IMG/VR virus record: IMGVR_UViG_3300044619_002381 | Location: 39,309-103,308 of that record | DNA: 64,000 nucleotides | Reading direction: 5' to 3' (one strand) | Source: a virus | Shown here: piece by piece, positions 9,076 to 17,979 of the stretch | Numbering within the stretch: the first letter of the stretch is position 1 | Layout: each line of letters starts with the position of its first letter | The notes under the pieces: generated by a model | Database searches by the model: none | What the model was told of the DNA's origin: nothing | What the model saw: only the letters and a program-made list of their open reading frames with translations | Program-made: the position numbers and the translations under genes

Positions 9076-12000
9076 AGACTTAAGGTTCCTTCTTTATAGT
9101 CAGGCGGTTGATAGGGGAAAGTAGTCCCAGTATACCAAGAAAGTTGGGGAACATCTGTATTGGAACTAGGGTTCTCCCATACATAAGTGATTTCCTGGTT
9201 GGAGTTGGTAAATCTTCCTGTATTACGAGGCACTAATGTTATTTGAGCTACGCCTAATTTAATCGAGGAGGTCTCCAGTCCAAATTGAGAGATAATTTCC
9301 TCTTCACACCGGTAAAAAGAGACGTACCTCAGTAGGTTATCGGCAAATTCTTCAAATCTGGCCGTATTGGTGACTGTCATGTTTGTCCAGTTGGTCACCG
9401 TTGTTTGGGGGGTGAATGCTCTCATTACCCTATAGATATTCCTGCCATCTTCTGCTACAAGGGTGTCCTCTGCGTATTTGACATACTCCGGATTAAAATA
9501 TGGGACGTATGCCCGGGGGTCAAATTCGTTTGTTCCAGCTTCTGAGGAGTCTATGAAAATACCATTTTTGTAGTAAATTGAAAAGTCAAATAAGGGGCTT
9601 ACGCTAGATGTGGCTGTATAGGATTTTACCGAATTACCATTTCTAAAGTAGGTTCTGTCCCCCCTATAGAAAGTAAACATCCTGATAAATGTATTTATTT
9701 CCGTCAGCCGGGGGTAAAGAGAGGTTATTTGGATTTGGAAGCCACTGCCGGTGCCGCCCAAGTAACTATTATCTATAGTCAGGACATCGCCAATTGAGTA
9801 CCCCCTTCCAAAATCTGATAACTCGTAGGAAATAATTGTATTCCCTGAGACTACCAAGTTAATAGACCCGTTGACCCCGACCCCATTGATTGGGTTGCCA
9901 TACACCAAAGGTAAGTTAGTATAGGCACCGTTTCGGTAACCTGATCCCCCGTTCACCAAGTTGGTCGTCTTTATTCTGCCAGATACGCTATTATCTACTA
10001 GATCGTCTAATTGTGACCTTAGCTCGAATGAGGGTGCAAGGTTGATCACTGAGCCATCATTGATTAAGTCCTGAATAGATGTGCTGCTTGGTGTGAAGTA
10101 CTTGGCGGCAATGCAATAAGTGGGGATTCCACCTGAAACTTCCCTGTATTCTAAATACTGCCCACATTTGAATCTAGGTTTGTATTTGTAAATGGGTAGC
10201 CCGCCATTACCGTCTAGTACGGACACTTCTCTTATAATGCCTTGCTTGATTAATTCGCTAAAGTAATCTACGGTTAGTGCCCCATTGGGTTCGTAAGTAA
10301 AAGGTGCAATTACATAGGCGTACTTATTGACAGCCCCTTTCGTTACGTCAACATAGTCATAATGGGGGTCAGAAACAGCATCCGGACCGCTCCCAACCTG
10401 TGGTGTGTAAACCCAAGTTCCTGCTAAGTAGGACTGACCTTCAACTAGTTGATTGTAATTATTTGGCAAGCTAGAATTTAAAGCTGGTCCTATTTTATTT
10501 TCAGTCTGGCCCCCGGTAATGTCATTCGTAGAAGGGAATAAGATAAAATTCTGAGCTACCAGCCAAGCCAATCTTCCGACAGTAGTGGTAGGTAGGAACT
10601 CACCGTCTGAGTAGTCATATTCGACGATTTCTGGGTCTATTGTTGTCCCCAGTGAATATTGGTAAGTGTTATTTACGACCCATGCAGAATAAGTCTTTGC
10701 CGAAGAAATTTTTCCAGCTACAAAGGCACTGGGGATATCTGCTGAAGATCCAATTACTATGTTTTCAAGGACTACGAATAACTGATTGCCTAAAGACACG
10801 ATGTCCCCTAAACTATACCTGCCAGCAGTAAGTAACTTTATTTGCTTTAAAGCTAGATTACCGTACACAGTTTGGTCGAATTTGTTCGTTGAATAGGGGC
10901 TATATGCTACTTCTACTGGGTAGTATGATGGGTTAGGGTTATTAACTACAATGAGGTCATCACTATTTAAAATAGTATTTACGGGTTCAAAATCATATAC
11001 ATTAGTATAAATAGCAGCGTCTTTACTCAGAAGGACGGGGGTATTGTAAGCTGCAGAGTAGTTAATTTGAGGGTCTTTGAACCTGCTGATAGAATCAAAA
11101 GTATTGTAAAAAGCTGCATCAACATCACTTACGGTCGGGTTCGTATCAGTTGGGAAAACATTTCCAGGGGTCAATACTGTGGAGAGCCTATCCCTAAAAT
11201 TCAAAGTTACAGGCTGATAATTAGAGCCATAAATGCCATTAGCATCAACTTCAAGAGTGATGTTATATTGAGTTTGACTCAGAGTGATAGGGTACAGGTG
11301 GGCTTGATTTTCAATGGGGATCGAGAAATTAATTACATTTTGACCCCTTCTTATTTGGTCATCTGTTAATTCTATACCATTGGGTCCAAGCACAAAGAAA
11401 GAAACTTGTCCATTGGGCTTCGTAAAGTCAGACAAATAATTATAACCAAATCTGCTACTTCTATTGGGTTGAACAGAAGTCAGAGTCCCTAAACCAAACA
11501 TATCTATGAAGAAATTCTCCCAGTCTGCTTGGCTAACGGGATTCCTGCGTCGGATTAGGGAGAAAAACCTTTCTTGGACTTGAGCATATGTTTCTACATC
11601 ACTGCCCCCTACCGCAGGTTCTGGGTTGGTTACTACGGTGCTAGCTTCCCCGAGATCTGGGGGGCCGGTAATTGAATTAGCCGGGACATTATAGATGTTA
11701 CCTACAAATTTGGAATAAACAGGGATTTCAACTTCGGTCTTACCGGCGGGTATTGTGACACTATATGAGCTTACATATTCAAATCCTTGGCCGCCCGATA
11801 ATTGGGGGTTGGATGTAAATACAGACCCGGATGGTACAGATAAGTCTGAATTTCTTGGTGCTATTGACAACCTAACCAAAGCTGTAGCAGGAGTACCCAG
11901 TCTCCTTAGGGCGCCTAAAAATGGGCCTATCCATTCGATGAGGATCTTATTTGGTAGTTGATTCGCCCAAAATAAAAATTCACCTTGAGAAAAAGCCTGC

Positions 12001-12152
12001 CCCTCTAAAAGAACCGCAAGGGGATTCCCTGCACTGAAGTCATTGAGGGTTTTGTTAGACGCCTCGTATACTTTTTGCGCTGCATCTTGAACTAATTGTG
12101 CCTCGTTCCTTGGGTCTATTGAAACCGAGGGGAGGGGAGCATATCTTGGCAT
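9072..12152 (-). CDS. Baseplate J-like protein, very long (1026 aa)
   Basis: Residues about 90-330 show the baseplate J/gp47 pattern: a VFTSNPQL segment, then VTIPAGKTEVEIPV and a VGNIYNVPANSIT turn, followed by the helical RRNPVSQADWENFF part. The family forms the baseplate wedge that triggers sheath contraction. At 1026 residues it is two to three times the usual length. The extra C-terminal region contains, at about 735-800, a Gly/Tyr-rich GSGYRNGAYTN module that also occurs in the sheath protein of this phage. Confidence 0.85.
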   Translation of the reverse strand: MPRYAPLPSVSIDPRNEAQLVQDAAQKVYEASNKTLNDFSAGNPLAVLLEGQAFSQGEFLFWANQLPNKILIEWIGPFLGALRRLGTPATALVRLSIAPRNSDLSVPSGSVFTSNPQLSGGQGFEYVSSYSVTIPAGKTEVEIPVYSKFVGNIYNVPANSITGPPDLGEASTVVTNPEPAVGGSDVETYAQVQERFFSLIRRRNPVSQADWENFFIDMFGLGTLTSVQPNRSSRFGYNYLSDFTKPNGQVSFFVLGPNGIELTDDQIRRGQNVINFSIPIENQAHLYPITLSQTQYNITLEVDANGIYGSNYQPVTLNFRDRLSTVLTPGNVFPTDTNPTVSDVDAAFYNTFDSISRFKDPQINYSAAYNTPVLLSKDAAIYTNVYDFEPVNTILNSDDLIVVNNPNPSYYPVEVAYSPYSTNKFDQTVYGNLALKQIKLLTAGRYSLGDIVSLGNQLFVVLENIVIGSSADIPSAFVAGKISSAKTYSAWVVNNTYQYSLGTTIDPEIVEYDYSDGEFLPTTTVGRLAWLVAQNFILFPSTNDITGGQTENKIGPALNSSLPNNYNQLVEGQSYLAGTWVYTPQVGSGPDAVSDPHYDYVDVTKGAVNKYAYVIAPFTYEPNGALTVDYFSELIKQGIIREVSVLDGNGGLPIYKYKPRFKCGQYLEYREVSGGIPTYCIAAKYFTPSSTSIQDLINDGSVINLAPSFELRSQLDDLVDNSVSGRIKTTNLVNGGSGYRNGAYTNLPLVYGNPINGVGVNGSINLVVSGNTIISYELSDFGRGYSIGDVLTIDNSYLGGTGSGFQIQITSLYPRLTEINTFIRMFTFYRGDRTYFRNGNSVKSYTATSSVSPLFDFSIYYKNGIFIDSSEAGTNEFDPRAYVPYFNPEYVKYAEDTLVAEDGRNIYRVMRAFTPQTTVTNWTNMTVTNTARFEEFADNLLRYVSFYRCEEEIISQFGLETSSIKLGVAQITLVPRNTGRFTNSNQEITYVWENPSSNTDVPQLSWYTGTTFPYQPPDYKEGTLSL

Positions 12153-12164
12153 TTAATCCTCTAA

Positions 12165-12656
12165 TCAGTATTCGCCGTTGTCAATGACTAAATTGTTTAG
12201 CAAATCGGCTAAGATTTTCTTGGTGATTAAGTCAGCATCATCCAATGACCCGAACTTTTGAGCTACTGACGGGGTAGGTGTCCCATTGGCGTAATTATAT
12301 TTATTGTTTGTCGTATAACTTCTAGGAGCATTTTCTTTGATGTTTTCAGGGTTGACATTATTATTATTTTCATCTAACAAAGTAGGGAAACCAAACCACC
12401 ATTTACCCAAGGTAACTTTATTGCCGGTGATAGGGGCTCCAGAAATGAATTCATTTAAGCTAGATAGCGTAGGCTGGTTGGTACCTAAAGTCATGTACCG
12501 ACTATCCAATCCATTCGGACCAGCCGTAACCAGGGAGTTCAATCCGAGGGGGTCATAGTGCCAATCTAAATCTTGGCCATCGAAAAATATTTGTTTTGCT
12601 CCGTTCAACCATGCACTGGTTACAATGACAGCGGAACTGTAAGTTGTCTTTGCCAT
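12165..12656 (-). CDS. Hypothetical virion protein (163 aa)
   Basis: A 163-residue protein, Asn/Gly-rich, with a central NENNNNVNPEN stretch and a helical C-terminus. It lies between the tail-tube-like gene with its terminator and the J-like baseplate gene. It is the first gene after that terminator, so it must be read either through it or from a nearby promoter that I could not identify. No family recognised. Confidence 0.65.
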   Translation of the reverse strand: MAKTTYSSAVIVTSAWLNGAKQIFFDGQDLDWHYDPLGLNSLVTAGPNGLDSRYMTLGTNQPTLSSLNEFISGAPITGNKVTLGKWWFGFPTLLDENNNNVNPENIKENAPRSYTTNNKYNYANGTPTPSVAQKFGSLDDADLITKKILADLLNNLVIDNGEY

Positions 12657-12698
12657 TATCCGTTGGTAATCCTGTTATGTATGTTTTACCCTGCCTAC

Positions 12699-12721
12699 AA
12701 AAAAGCCCCCTTTCGGGGGCA
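12699..12721 (-). terminator. Rho-independent terminator after tail-tube-like gene
   Basis: On the minus strand a perfect 6-bp GC stem (GCCCCC/GGGGGC) with a GAAA tetraloop is followed by six U. It lies 18 nt after the stop of the gene at 12739-13182, so it probably ends or attenuates the transcript carrying the spliced capsid message and the tube gene. Confidence 0.88.
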
Positions 12722-12738
12722 ATTATTGAACCACAAAA

Positions 12739-13182
12739 TCAAGTTCTGTCCCAAATATTGACGGTCAGTTCCACTTCAATTTCCTGGACGTTTCCGCTGT
12801 CGCGATCAACGTTGGCAGTAGTGATTGATAGGAATTTACAACCGTAGCAGGTGTACGCGCCACCGGCTGGAGCAGATCCTGTACCAGTACAGTCCCTGGG
12901 GGTTACTGTAACGGTAACATCTTGACAATTGTAGTTTAACCAGAAGTTCTCTAATTGCTTGAAGATCGTAGGATCATACGGAGCAGTAAGAGTAACATTA
13001 TCTGCAGTTCGTGGGCCAACGACATGGTACTTTCGGTTTCCAGTGCCATTGGCGTATTCGCTCTTTTCGGAAGAATCTTTGATACCACTGAATTTTGTGA
13101 AGACAGCGATTAAAGACACCCCGTTGGGAGCTACGAACGATACCTCGTATTGCGACTTTGTTAAAGGTCTGAGAATTGCCAT
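12739..13182 (-). CDS. Tail-tube-like protein (147 aa)
   Basis: A 147-residue protein with the look of a contractile-tail tube subunit: an FTKFSGIKDSSEKSEYANG segment (about 28-46) and a PRTADNVTLTAPYDP segment (about 57-71), the conserved loops of gp19/FII-type tube proteins, then a beta-sandwich. A short insertion with CTGTG and CYGC cysteines is unusual. It lies 28 nt below the capsid stop and ends at a strong terminator, so it is probably made from the same late transcript as the capsid. The sheath gene is separated from it by 11 kb, which is unusual. Confidence 0.72.
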   Translation of the reverse strand: MAILRPLTKSQYEVSFVAPNGVSLIAVFTKFSGIKDSSEKSEYANGTGNRKYHVVGPRTADNVTLTAPYDPTIFKQLENFWLNYNCQDVTVTVTPRDCTGTGSAPAGGAYTCYGCKFLSITTANVDRDSGNVQEIEVELTVNIWDRT

Positions 13183-13210
13183 GGGATCACCTCTTTATTT
13201 CCTATCCTTA

Positions 13211-16200
13211 TCAGGACAAGATGTTGGTGATCATAGCGCCAGAACCGATAAGACCAGATGCACCGAGGCCAACCAAGTTAACCACACGTTCGATGGTGAT
13301 TTCAGCACGCACGACACGGCGTTCGCGAATGTAGTACTCCAATTTGTTATCGTAAAGGCTCTTTATCCTCTACATCTTTGTATTTCTACAAAGTTCAGAC
13401 TATATCTTTGCCTTACATCCTTATGTAAGACATTAGGCGCTCGTGGAGTTTTCATCTGTTCTAGATTACTAACTCTAGTCGTTGAACGTTCGTTTTCTCC
13501 CGAAAACGCTTCGCTGCTGATTGCCATGGTTTGAAGTTCAAACGTTAGGGTCCCAGCAATTCACCTAATTTCTTTTTATGTCAGACCCCAGTAGTTAAGG
13601 ACGGACAGCGGGTGTTCCTGTGAGTTGATCATTTTTGTTAGCGTAAAGGTTATTTATCCTTCACTTCTTTACATTTCTGCAAAGATCAGACTATATCTTC
13701 TTCCTGAAATTTCTTATCAATCCGGTAACATGACTATCAGGTAGATTTAAGTGTCGTGCGAACTTGCGAATTGCTGGTTTACCCAGCTCTACCCAAAGTT
13801 CAAACAATTCATCAAACCTAGACCATAACTCTTTTCTCGATCTGGGGTTATTTATTCCCCTTACCTTTAGAGACAAGGTTTTCGAGATTTTCAGTTTATG
13901 CTCTTCAGTCATTTTTCTACCAGTCCAGGGATGATTTGACTTATCCTTGAAATGATTTTTATGCCAGTCACTGTTTTTTCTTTTAGCTTCTTCTGAGCTT
14001 CCTAATTTGGGGGAAATTAAACTAATCTCCCTTGAACCTAGCCCCCATTGTTTTGAACTTTTCCAAATTGCCCACCATAATTTTTTATTATGGGGTTGGG
14101 ATAAACTTAAAAGTAAATGGGCTATGTAGTGTTCTCTCCGGGTCAGCATTACTAGGTTTGATACTTCATCATTCCCTCCACAACAAATAGGAATAATGTG
14201 ATGTTTTTCAAGCCCATTTTTGCTTCCCCTTCGTTTGGGGATTGGCCGAAGTAAAAGTAAACGTGATGTGATAAGATTCCAATACCACTTTTCCCATTTA
14301 TTAAGAAAGTGACATTCTATCAGGAGTGGGGCACTCGTGGATGGGTTATTATTTTCGGTATTCACCATCTAGTCGTTGAACCTTTTGACTACAACTCTAT
14401 TATAGCATAGAGTCCGAAATAGTCAACTTGGCTGCTGATTACCATAGCTTTCAAACTTTCGTTTGAAGCCGTAGGCTTCCCAGCAATTCACCCCATTGAT
14501 CTGCGGATCAGGCAGATAATTTGACGTTACCGTCAAACCACGCATTCAACTCGTTTAAAAGAAACGATGTTATTAACATACGTGTAACTGAAGGCCGGAG
14601 TCGCAGCATTAGCACCACCCGCAGGCATGATCGAATCAGAAGGGCCGTTGGGGCTGTAGAACAGGAGGATGCCATTGGCGGGGAAGACAGGCTGCAAGGA
14701 GCCGTCGTTGGCCAAATAACGCCCTTCAGCTACGCGCAGGCCACGCTCAAGACCGAAGTAGCGAGCGATGACATCTGTGTCGATGCTATTGGCGGAGGTG
14801 TACTTGATACGATCAAGGATCGCTTCGTTGGTCAGCAAGAGGTCGAAAACCGAAGTTCCAAGAACAGCGGAGTTCGGACGAATGCCGATCTGGTTGGCAA
14901 CAGCACGCTTCAGGGTCAGGATGTCCTCAATGGGATTAGAGGTTGCACCAGACCATGCGGCAGGGCCAGTGGCTGTGCCATAAGCGGTGTTGAAGGCGGT
15001 CCAGGTTGTAAAACCAAGACCAGTTTGTGAGCCAGGAGTCCCATTGTAGGGCTCGTATGGATTGTAGCTGCCAGTCACTGAAACAGCTTGAGCAACGGTG
15101 TACTCGTAGCTGTTCATTCATTATGTTATCGCGAGGGCTCTTTATCCCTTGCTTCTGCATGTTTCTATGCAGTTCAGACTATATCATCGTTTTGTAAACA
15201 AAACGTCAGGCGCTCGTGTCAGCTTCATTACTGTTCTAGTAGTATGCTGTTAGTCGTTGAACGTTCCGTCAATCCCTTGACGGCTTCGCTGCTGATTACC
15301 ATAGCATCAAACTTTCGTTTGAAACCGTAGGTTTCCCAGCAATTCACCCAATTTTCTAAATGAGATTAATCTCATAGGGCCAATGTGTTTAGCCTAGACA
15401 TCGCGTTGCGAGTCTCGATGGCGCGTAGCATTTGTTAACTCAGCGGCTCTTTATCCACTGATTCATTACCTTGTCGTTGGTAATGTTCAGACTATATTAT
15501 TGCCCCACTATGTACACGATTACTGTACTTTGTAAGACATTGGGCGCTCGTGTCAGCTTCATTACTGTTCTAGTAGTATGCTGTTAGTCGTTGAACGTTC
15601 CGTCAATCCCTTGACGGCTTCGCTGCTGATTGCCCACGCGGGGGTTCCAGCAATTCACCCAATTTATAGTGGACCTACGCTGCGATCGAAATCGTTCGTA
15701 AAAAATAATCCACTTGTGCAGGACCTTCTCCTGCGTTTTCGATTCAATAATGTTATCGCAAAGATTTTATTCTATGCTTCTTTACATTTCTGTAAAGTTC
15801 AGACTATATCTTCACCCCTGTTTTTCTTTCTTAGCTTAGCCATATGCTCACGGGCAATCTGCCTATGGGTTTCAGACTTTTCTTTATCCGCCCAGTACTT
15901 TTTGGCGGACTCACTTCTCTTTTCCTTTTCCTCTTCAGTTTGAACCCTTCCTCTATTAGCTTCGTGAGCTTTTTTAAGTGTTTTTTCGGGCAGGGATTTA
16001 CCCATCTTGGTTTTACTAAGTCTTTCTCGCATTTGCTTGGACTTAGGTCTTCCTTTCTCGGCTGCCCCCGGGGCAATACCGAATGAGGTCTTTTGTAGGG
16101 AAGTAGCTAAAATAGATGTACGTGGTCGGTAGGTAATGGCGCCTTCTCCGCATTTAACTCCCAACATCCTTCTAACTGCATACCAGTGTTTTACTGAGTT

Positions 16201-17979
16201 AGCACCTTTCGCAAGGAGGACATGGGCTATGAAGTGTTCTCGGATTGTTAGTTTTACTCTGTTTCCTTTGGAGTTATCCCCACCGTCACACTTAGGTATG
16301 ATGTGATGGACGTGGTATCCCCTTTCCTTGGAGATTCCTCTATACTTCCTGGAGGAGCAGAGTTCGTGGTACCATTTTAACCATTTGTTAGGGTGCTGGG
16401 CGCTCGTGGATGGGTTATTATTTTCGGTATTCACCATCTAGTCGTTGAACCTTTTGACTACAACTCTATTATAGCATAGAGTCCGAAATAGTCAACTTGG
16501 CTGCTGATTGCCTTGTGTTTCAGAGAAGTCACTCCTGAAACCGTCAGGGTTCCCAGCAATTCACCCAGTTTTTCTATCAGTTTTTCAACTGACGGAGGCT
16601 ATCGATCTAACCTCTTCAGGCAATTCCCAAGCCACTACTTCTTGTTCAAGAGCGTAGGGCTCAGAGTCGTAACGGCTCTGTACATACGGAATGTTAGTCC
16701 CGTAAGCACGGCGGAAGTCGTTAATAGCAAATTGTTCCTTCAATTATGTTATCGCAGGGGCTCTTTATCCCCCACTTCTCTTTGTTTCCAAAGAGTTCAG
16801 ACTATATCATCGTTTTGTAAACAAAACGTCAGGCGCTCGTGGAGTTTTCATCTGTTCTAGATTACTAACTCTAGTCGTTGAACGTTCCGTCAATCCCTTG
16901 ACGGCTTCGCTGCTGATTACCATAGCATCAAACTTTCGTTTGAAGCCGTAGGCTTCCCAGCAATTCACCCAATTTTTCATAACCCCTCACGGAGTTAAGC
17001 GGCATATGGAATACCGAAGCGCAGGATACGTCCTGCACGAGTTGGCGTGTCTACCACCGGTGCTATGAATAATATACAAAACTTAACGTTTTGCTCTGCA
17101 TGTTTCCATGCAGTTTAGACTATATCATCATCTTTGCCTAAGCAAAGAGTCGGGCGCTCGTGGAAAGATTATTCTTGGGTCAGTCACTTTCTAGTCGTTG
17201 AACCTTCTTACTTCACTCTTATTATAGCAACAAGAGACCCGAAGTAAACTTGGCTGCTGATTGCCTCTTTTGCGTAGCAAAAGTAAGGTGTCCCAGCAGT
17301 TCACCCGATTATTCGACAGGGGTCACCCCCTGAAGGAACCTCATTGATTCGCAATGTTGGTAGACGGTAGCATGAAACCTTGCGCGAGGGTGGTGAGACA
17401 TTTGTTAACGTAGAGGCTCTTTATTCCCTACCTCTCTTTGTTTCCAAAGAGTTCAGACTATATCATCGTTTTGTAAACAAAACGCCCGGCGCTCGTGGAG
17501 TTTTCATCTGTTCTAGATTACTAACTCTAGTCGTTGAACCTTCCTTTTCTCCCGAAAAGGCTTGGCTGCTGATTACCATAGCTTTCAAACTTTCGTTTGA
17601 AGCCGTAGGCTTCCCAGCAATTCACCGGATTTTCTTTGTTAAAAACAAAGCCACTCCTTTAAATGGGCAATATGTTATCGCAAAGGCTCTTTATCCCTTG
17701 CTTCTACATGTTTCCATGTAGGCCAGACTATATCATCATCCTATAACTCCCATGCTGAGGAGTCAAGGAGCTGGGCGCTCGTGGAGTTTTCATCTGTTCT
17801 AGATTACTAACTCTAGTCGTTGAACGTTCCGTCAATCCCTTGACGGCTTCGCTGCTGATTGCCTCTTTTGCATAGCAAAAGTAAGGTGTCCCAGCAATTC
17901 ACCCAGTTTTCTGCCATCATTAAAATGACAGGGACCCTAATTAATCCACACCTGCGTAGGTCTGTTGTAGATTCATCAT
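13211..17979 (-). CDS. Major capsid protein, ten exons joined by nine group I introns
   Basis: Reconstructed exons in order of transcription: 17958-17979, 17661-17667, 17347-17398, 17013-17081, 16610-16740, 15708-15744, 15391-15428, 14544-15118, 13598-13629 and 13211-13339. Joined they give a continuous frame of about 363 residues, normal for a major capsid protein, with family-like stretches that cross junctions: LTTLAQGF, GRILRFG|KEQFAIND, ELPEEV|IENAGEG, AQVD|LRAIETRNAM, RVEY|QLTGTPAVRP|EYYIRERR. Each 5' site was set by a P1 helix with a terminal U-G pair and each 3' site by a final G. The junction 17347/17081 is the least certain; FC-ILFIAPVV or a variant 5 nt shorter is possible. The gene follows the head decoration gene. 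Start chosen at tandem ATGs at 17974-17979, with AAAAGGA about 12 nt upstream. Confidence 0.85.
13340..13597 (-). ncRNA. Group I intron 9 of capsid gene (258 nt)
   Basis: P1 pairs exon GUCCU with GGGGU and the intron opens with UAAC, as many phage introns do. S element at 13396-13406, 3' end CGAUAACAAAUUG. It is the shortest of the nine. Splicing joins VRP to EYYIRERR, the last exon. No clear P2 hairpin is seen. Confidence 0.84.
13630..14543 (-). ncRNA. Group I intron 8 of capsid gene, with HNH ORF (914 nt)
   Basis: P1 pairs exon GUUGAAU with GUUUGAC (seven pairs, three wobble, terminal U-G). Two hairpins follow: UUUGACG/CGUCAAA, which overlaps P1 and would be an alternative fold, and AUCUGC/GCAGAU as P2. 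The S element (13687-13697) contains the TAG stop of the HNH ORF at 13691-14368. Splicing gives GAA U|AU CAA, encoding EYQ within a capsid-like segment. Confidence 0.87.
13691..14368 (-). CDS. Intron-encoded HNH endonuclease (225 aa)
   Basis: An HNH homing-type endonuclease: the KHHIIPICCGGND...NLVMLTRREHYIAH block at about residues 55-83 carries the paired histidines, the Asn and the final His of the HNH fold. A NUMOD3-like DNA-binding segment (HPWTGRKMTEEHKLKIS) lies near residue 145, with a helix-turn-helix-like C-terminus. Such enzymes cut intronless alleles and drive intron homing. The start codon lies directly after the intron R element and the TAG stop is inside the S element, so the gene occupies the P7-P3'-P8 region. 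Its first 13 residues are identical to the other intron ORF. Confidence 0.87.
   Translation of the reverse strand: MVNTENNNPSTSAPLLIECHFLNKWEKWYWNLITSRLLLLRPIPKRRGSKNGLEKHHIIPICCGGNDEVSNLVMLTRREHYIAHLLLSLSQPHNKKLWWAIWKSSKQWGLGSREISLISPKLGSSEEAKRKNSDWHKNHFKDKSNHPWTGRKMTEEHKLKISKTLSLKVRGINNPRSRKELWSRFDELFELWVELGKPAIRKFARHLNLPDSHVTGLIRNFRKKI
15119..15390 (-). ncRNA. Group I intron 7 of capsid gene (272 nt)
   Basis: P1 pairs exon GGCU with GGCC (terminal U-G); P2 is a perfect AUGAGAU/AUCUCAU hairpin. S element at 15175-15185 and 3' end CGAUAACAUAAUG. Splicing joins AGG CU|A AUG to continue the capsid frame into the largest exon. Confidence 0.87.
15429..15707 (-). ncRNA. Group I intron 6 of capsid gene (279 nt)
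   Basis: P1 is unusually long: exon AGUGGAUU pairs with GGUCCACU across a loop of about 33 nt, with two consecutive U-G pairs; the reading frame requires cleavage after GUGGAU. The separate P2 hairpin of the other copies is not visible here. S element at 15488-15498. A stretch of about 85 nt around the R element (15546-15634) is identical or nearly so to intron 7. Confidence 0.84.
15745..16609 (-). ncRNA. Group I intron 5 of capsid gene, with HNH ORF (865 nt)
   Basis: P1 pairs exon GAGGU with GCCUC (five pairs, terminal U-G); P2 is a UCAGUU/AACUGA hairpin. An HNH endonuclease gene (15799-16437) fills the region between the R and S elements, so P7.1/P7.2, P3' and P8 all lie inside the coding sequence. 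The splice junction GAG GU|A AUC restores the capsid frame. About 70 nt upstream of the ORF match intron 8 nearly exactly. Confidence 0.88.
15799..16437 (-). CDS. Intron-encoded HNH endonuclease (212 aa)
   Basis: HNH endonuclease with HVHHIIPKCDGGDN...NRVKLTIREHFIAHVLLAK at about residues 41-75, the standard catalytic block. The C-terminal half is highly basic with Lys/Glu-rich helices and probably binds DNA. It shares the N-terminus MVNTENNNPSTSA and the upstream 70 nt with the intron 8 ORF, but the rest has diverged, suggesting an old duplication or a shared start cassette provided by the intron core. The stop TGA overlaps the intron S element. It probably mobilises intron 5. Confidence 0.87.
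   Translation of the reverse strand: MVNTENNNPSTSAQHPNKWLKWYHELCSSRKYRGISKERGYHVHHIIPKCDGGDNSKGNRVKLTIREHFIAHVLLAKGANSVKHWYAVRRMLGVKCGEGAITYRPRTSILATSLQKTSFGIAPGAAEKGRPKSKQMRERLSKTKMGKSLPEKTLKKAHEANRGRVQTEEEKEKRSESAKKYWADKEKSETHRQIAREHMAKLRKKNRGEDIV
16741..17012 (-). ncRNA. Group I intron 4 of capsid gene (272 nt)
   Basis: P1 pairs exon CGGU with GCCG (terminal U-G) and P2 is AACUCC/GGGGUU with a GUGA loop. S element at 16798-16808. The joined exons read GRILRFG|KEQF, which supports both splice sites strongly. The core is almost identical to introns 2 and 7. Confidence 0.88.
17082..17346 (-). ncRNA. Group I intron 3 of capsid gene (265 nt)
   Basis: Proposed P1 is GAAU/GUUC with terminal U-G; P2 is a perfect CAGGGG/CCCCUG hairpin. 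The S element at 17116-17126 follows the family. It is the most divergent copy: it lacks the conserved stem-loop between P9 and the 3' splice site found in the other eight, ends ACGUUAAG, and carries its own AAGUAA-rich P6 region. The exact 3' splice site is uncertain by 5 nt. Confidence 0.78.
17399..17660 (-). ncRNA. Group I intron 2 of capsid gene (262 nt)
   Basis: P1 pairs exon CCAUUU with GAGUGG (six pairs, terminal U-G), leaving a 7-nt exon upstream. P2 is a perfect CUUUGUU/AACAAAG hairpin. The S element lies at 17454-17464. The 3' end is GUUAACAAAUG. The R element flank is GUUCAACGACUAGA, and the core from P4 to P7 is nearly identical to introns 4 and 7. Confidence 0.85.
17668..17957 (-). 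ncRNA. Group I intron 1 of capsid gene (290 nt)
   Basis: First intron in transcription order. Conserved core elements are visible on the minus strand: Q-like AAUUGCUGGG (17890-17899), R element GUUCAACGACUAGA (17812-17825) and S element GAUAUAGUCUG (17724-17734), which pair as P7. P1 pairs exon GACCU with intron GGGUC, ending in the required U-G pair, and a P2 hairpin lies at 17912-17930. The intron ends CGAUAACAUAUUG. All nine introns share this architecture, best described as subgroup IA. Confidence 0.88.

Noticed and set aside
13340-17940. The repeats of the capsid region could be taken for a CRISPR array or a cluster of insertion sequences.
   Set aside because: Repeat units contain ordered group I core elements and the spacers join into one protein; there are no uniform short repeats, inverted ends or transposase.
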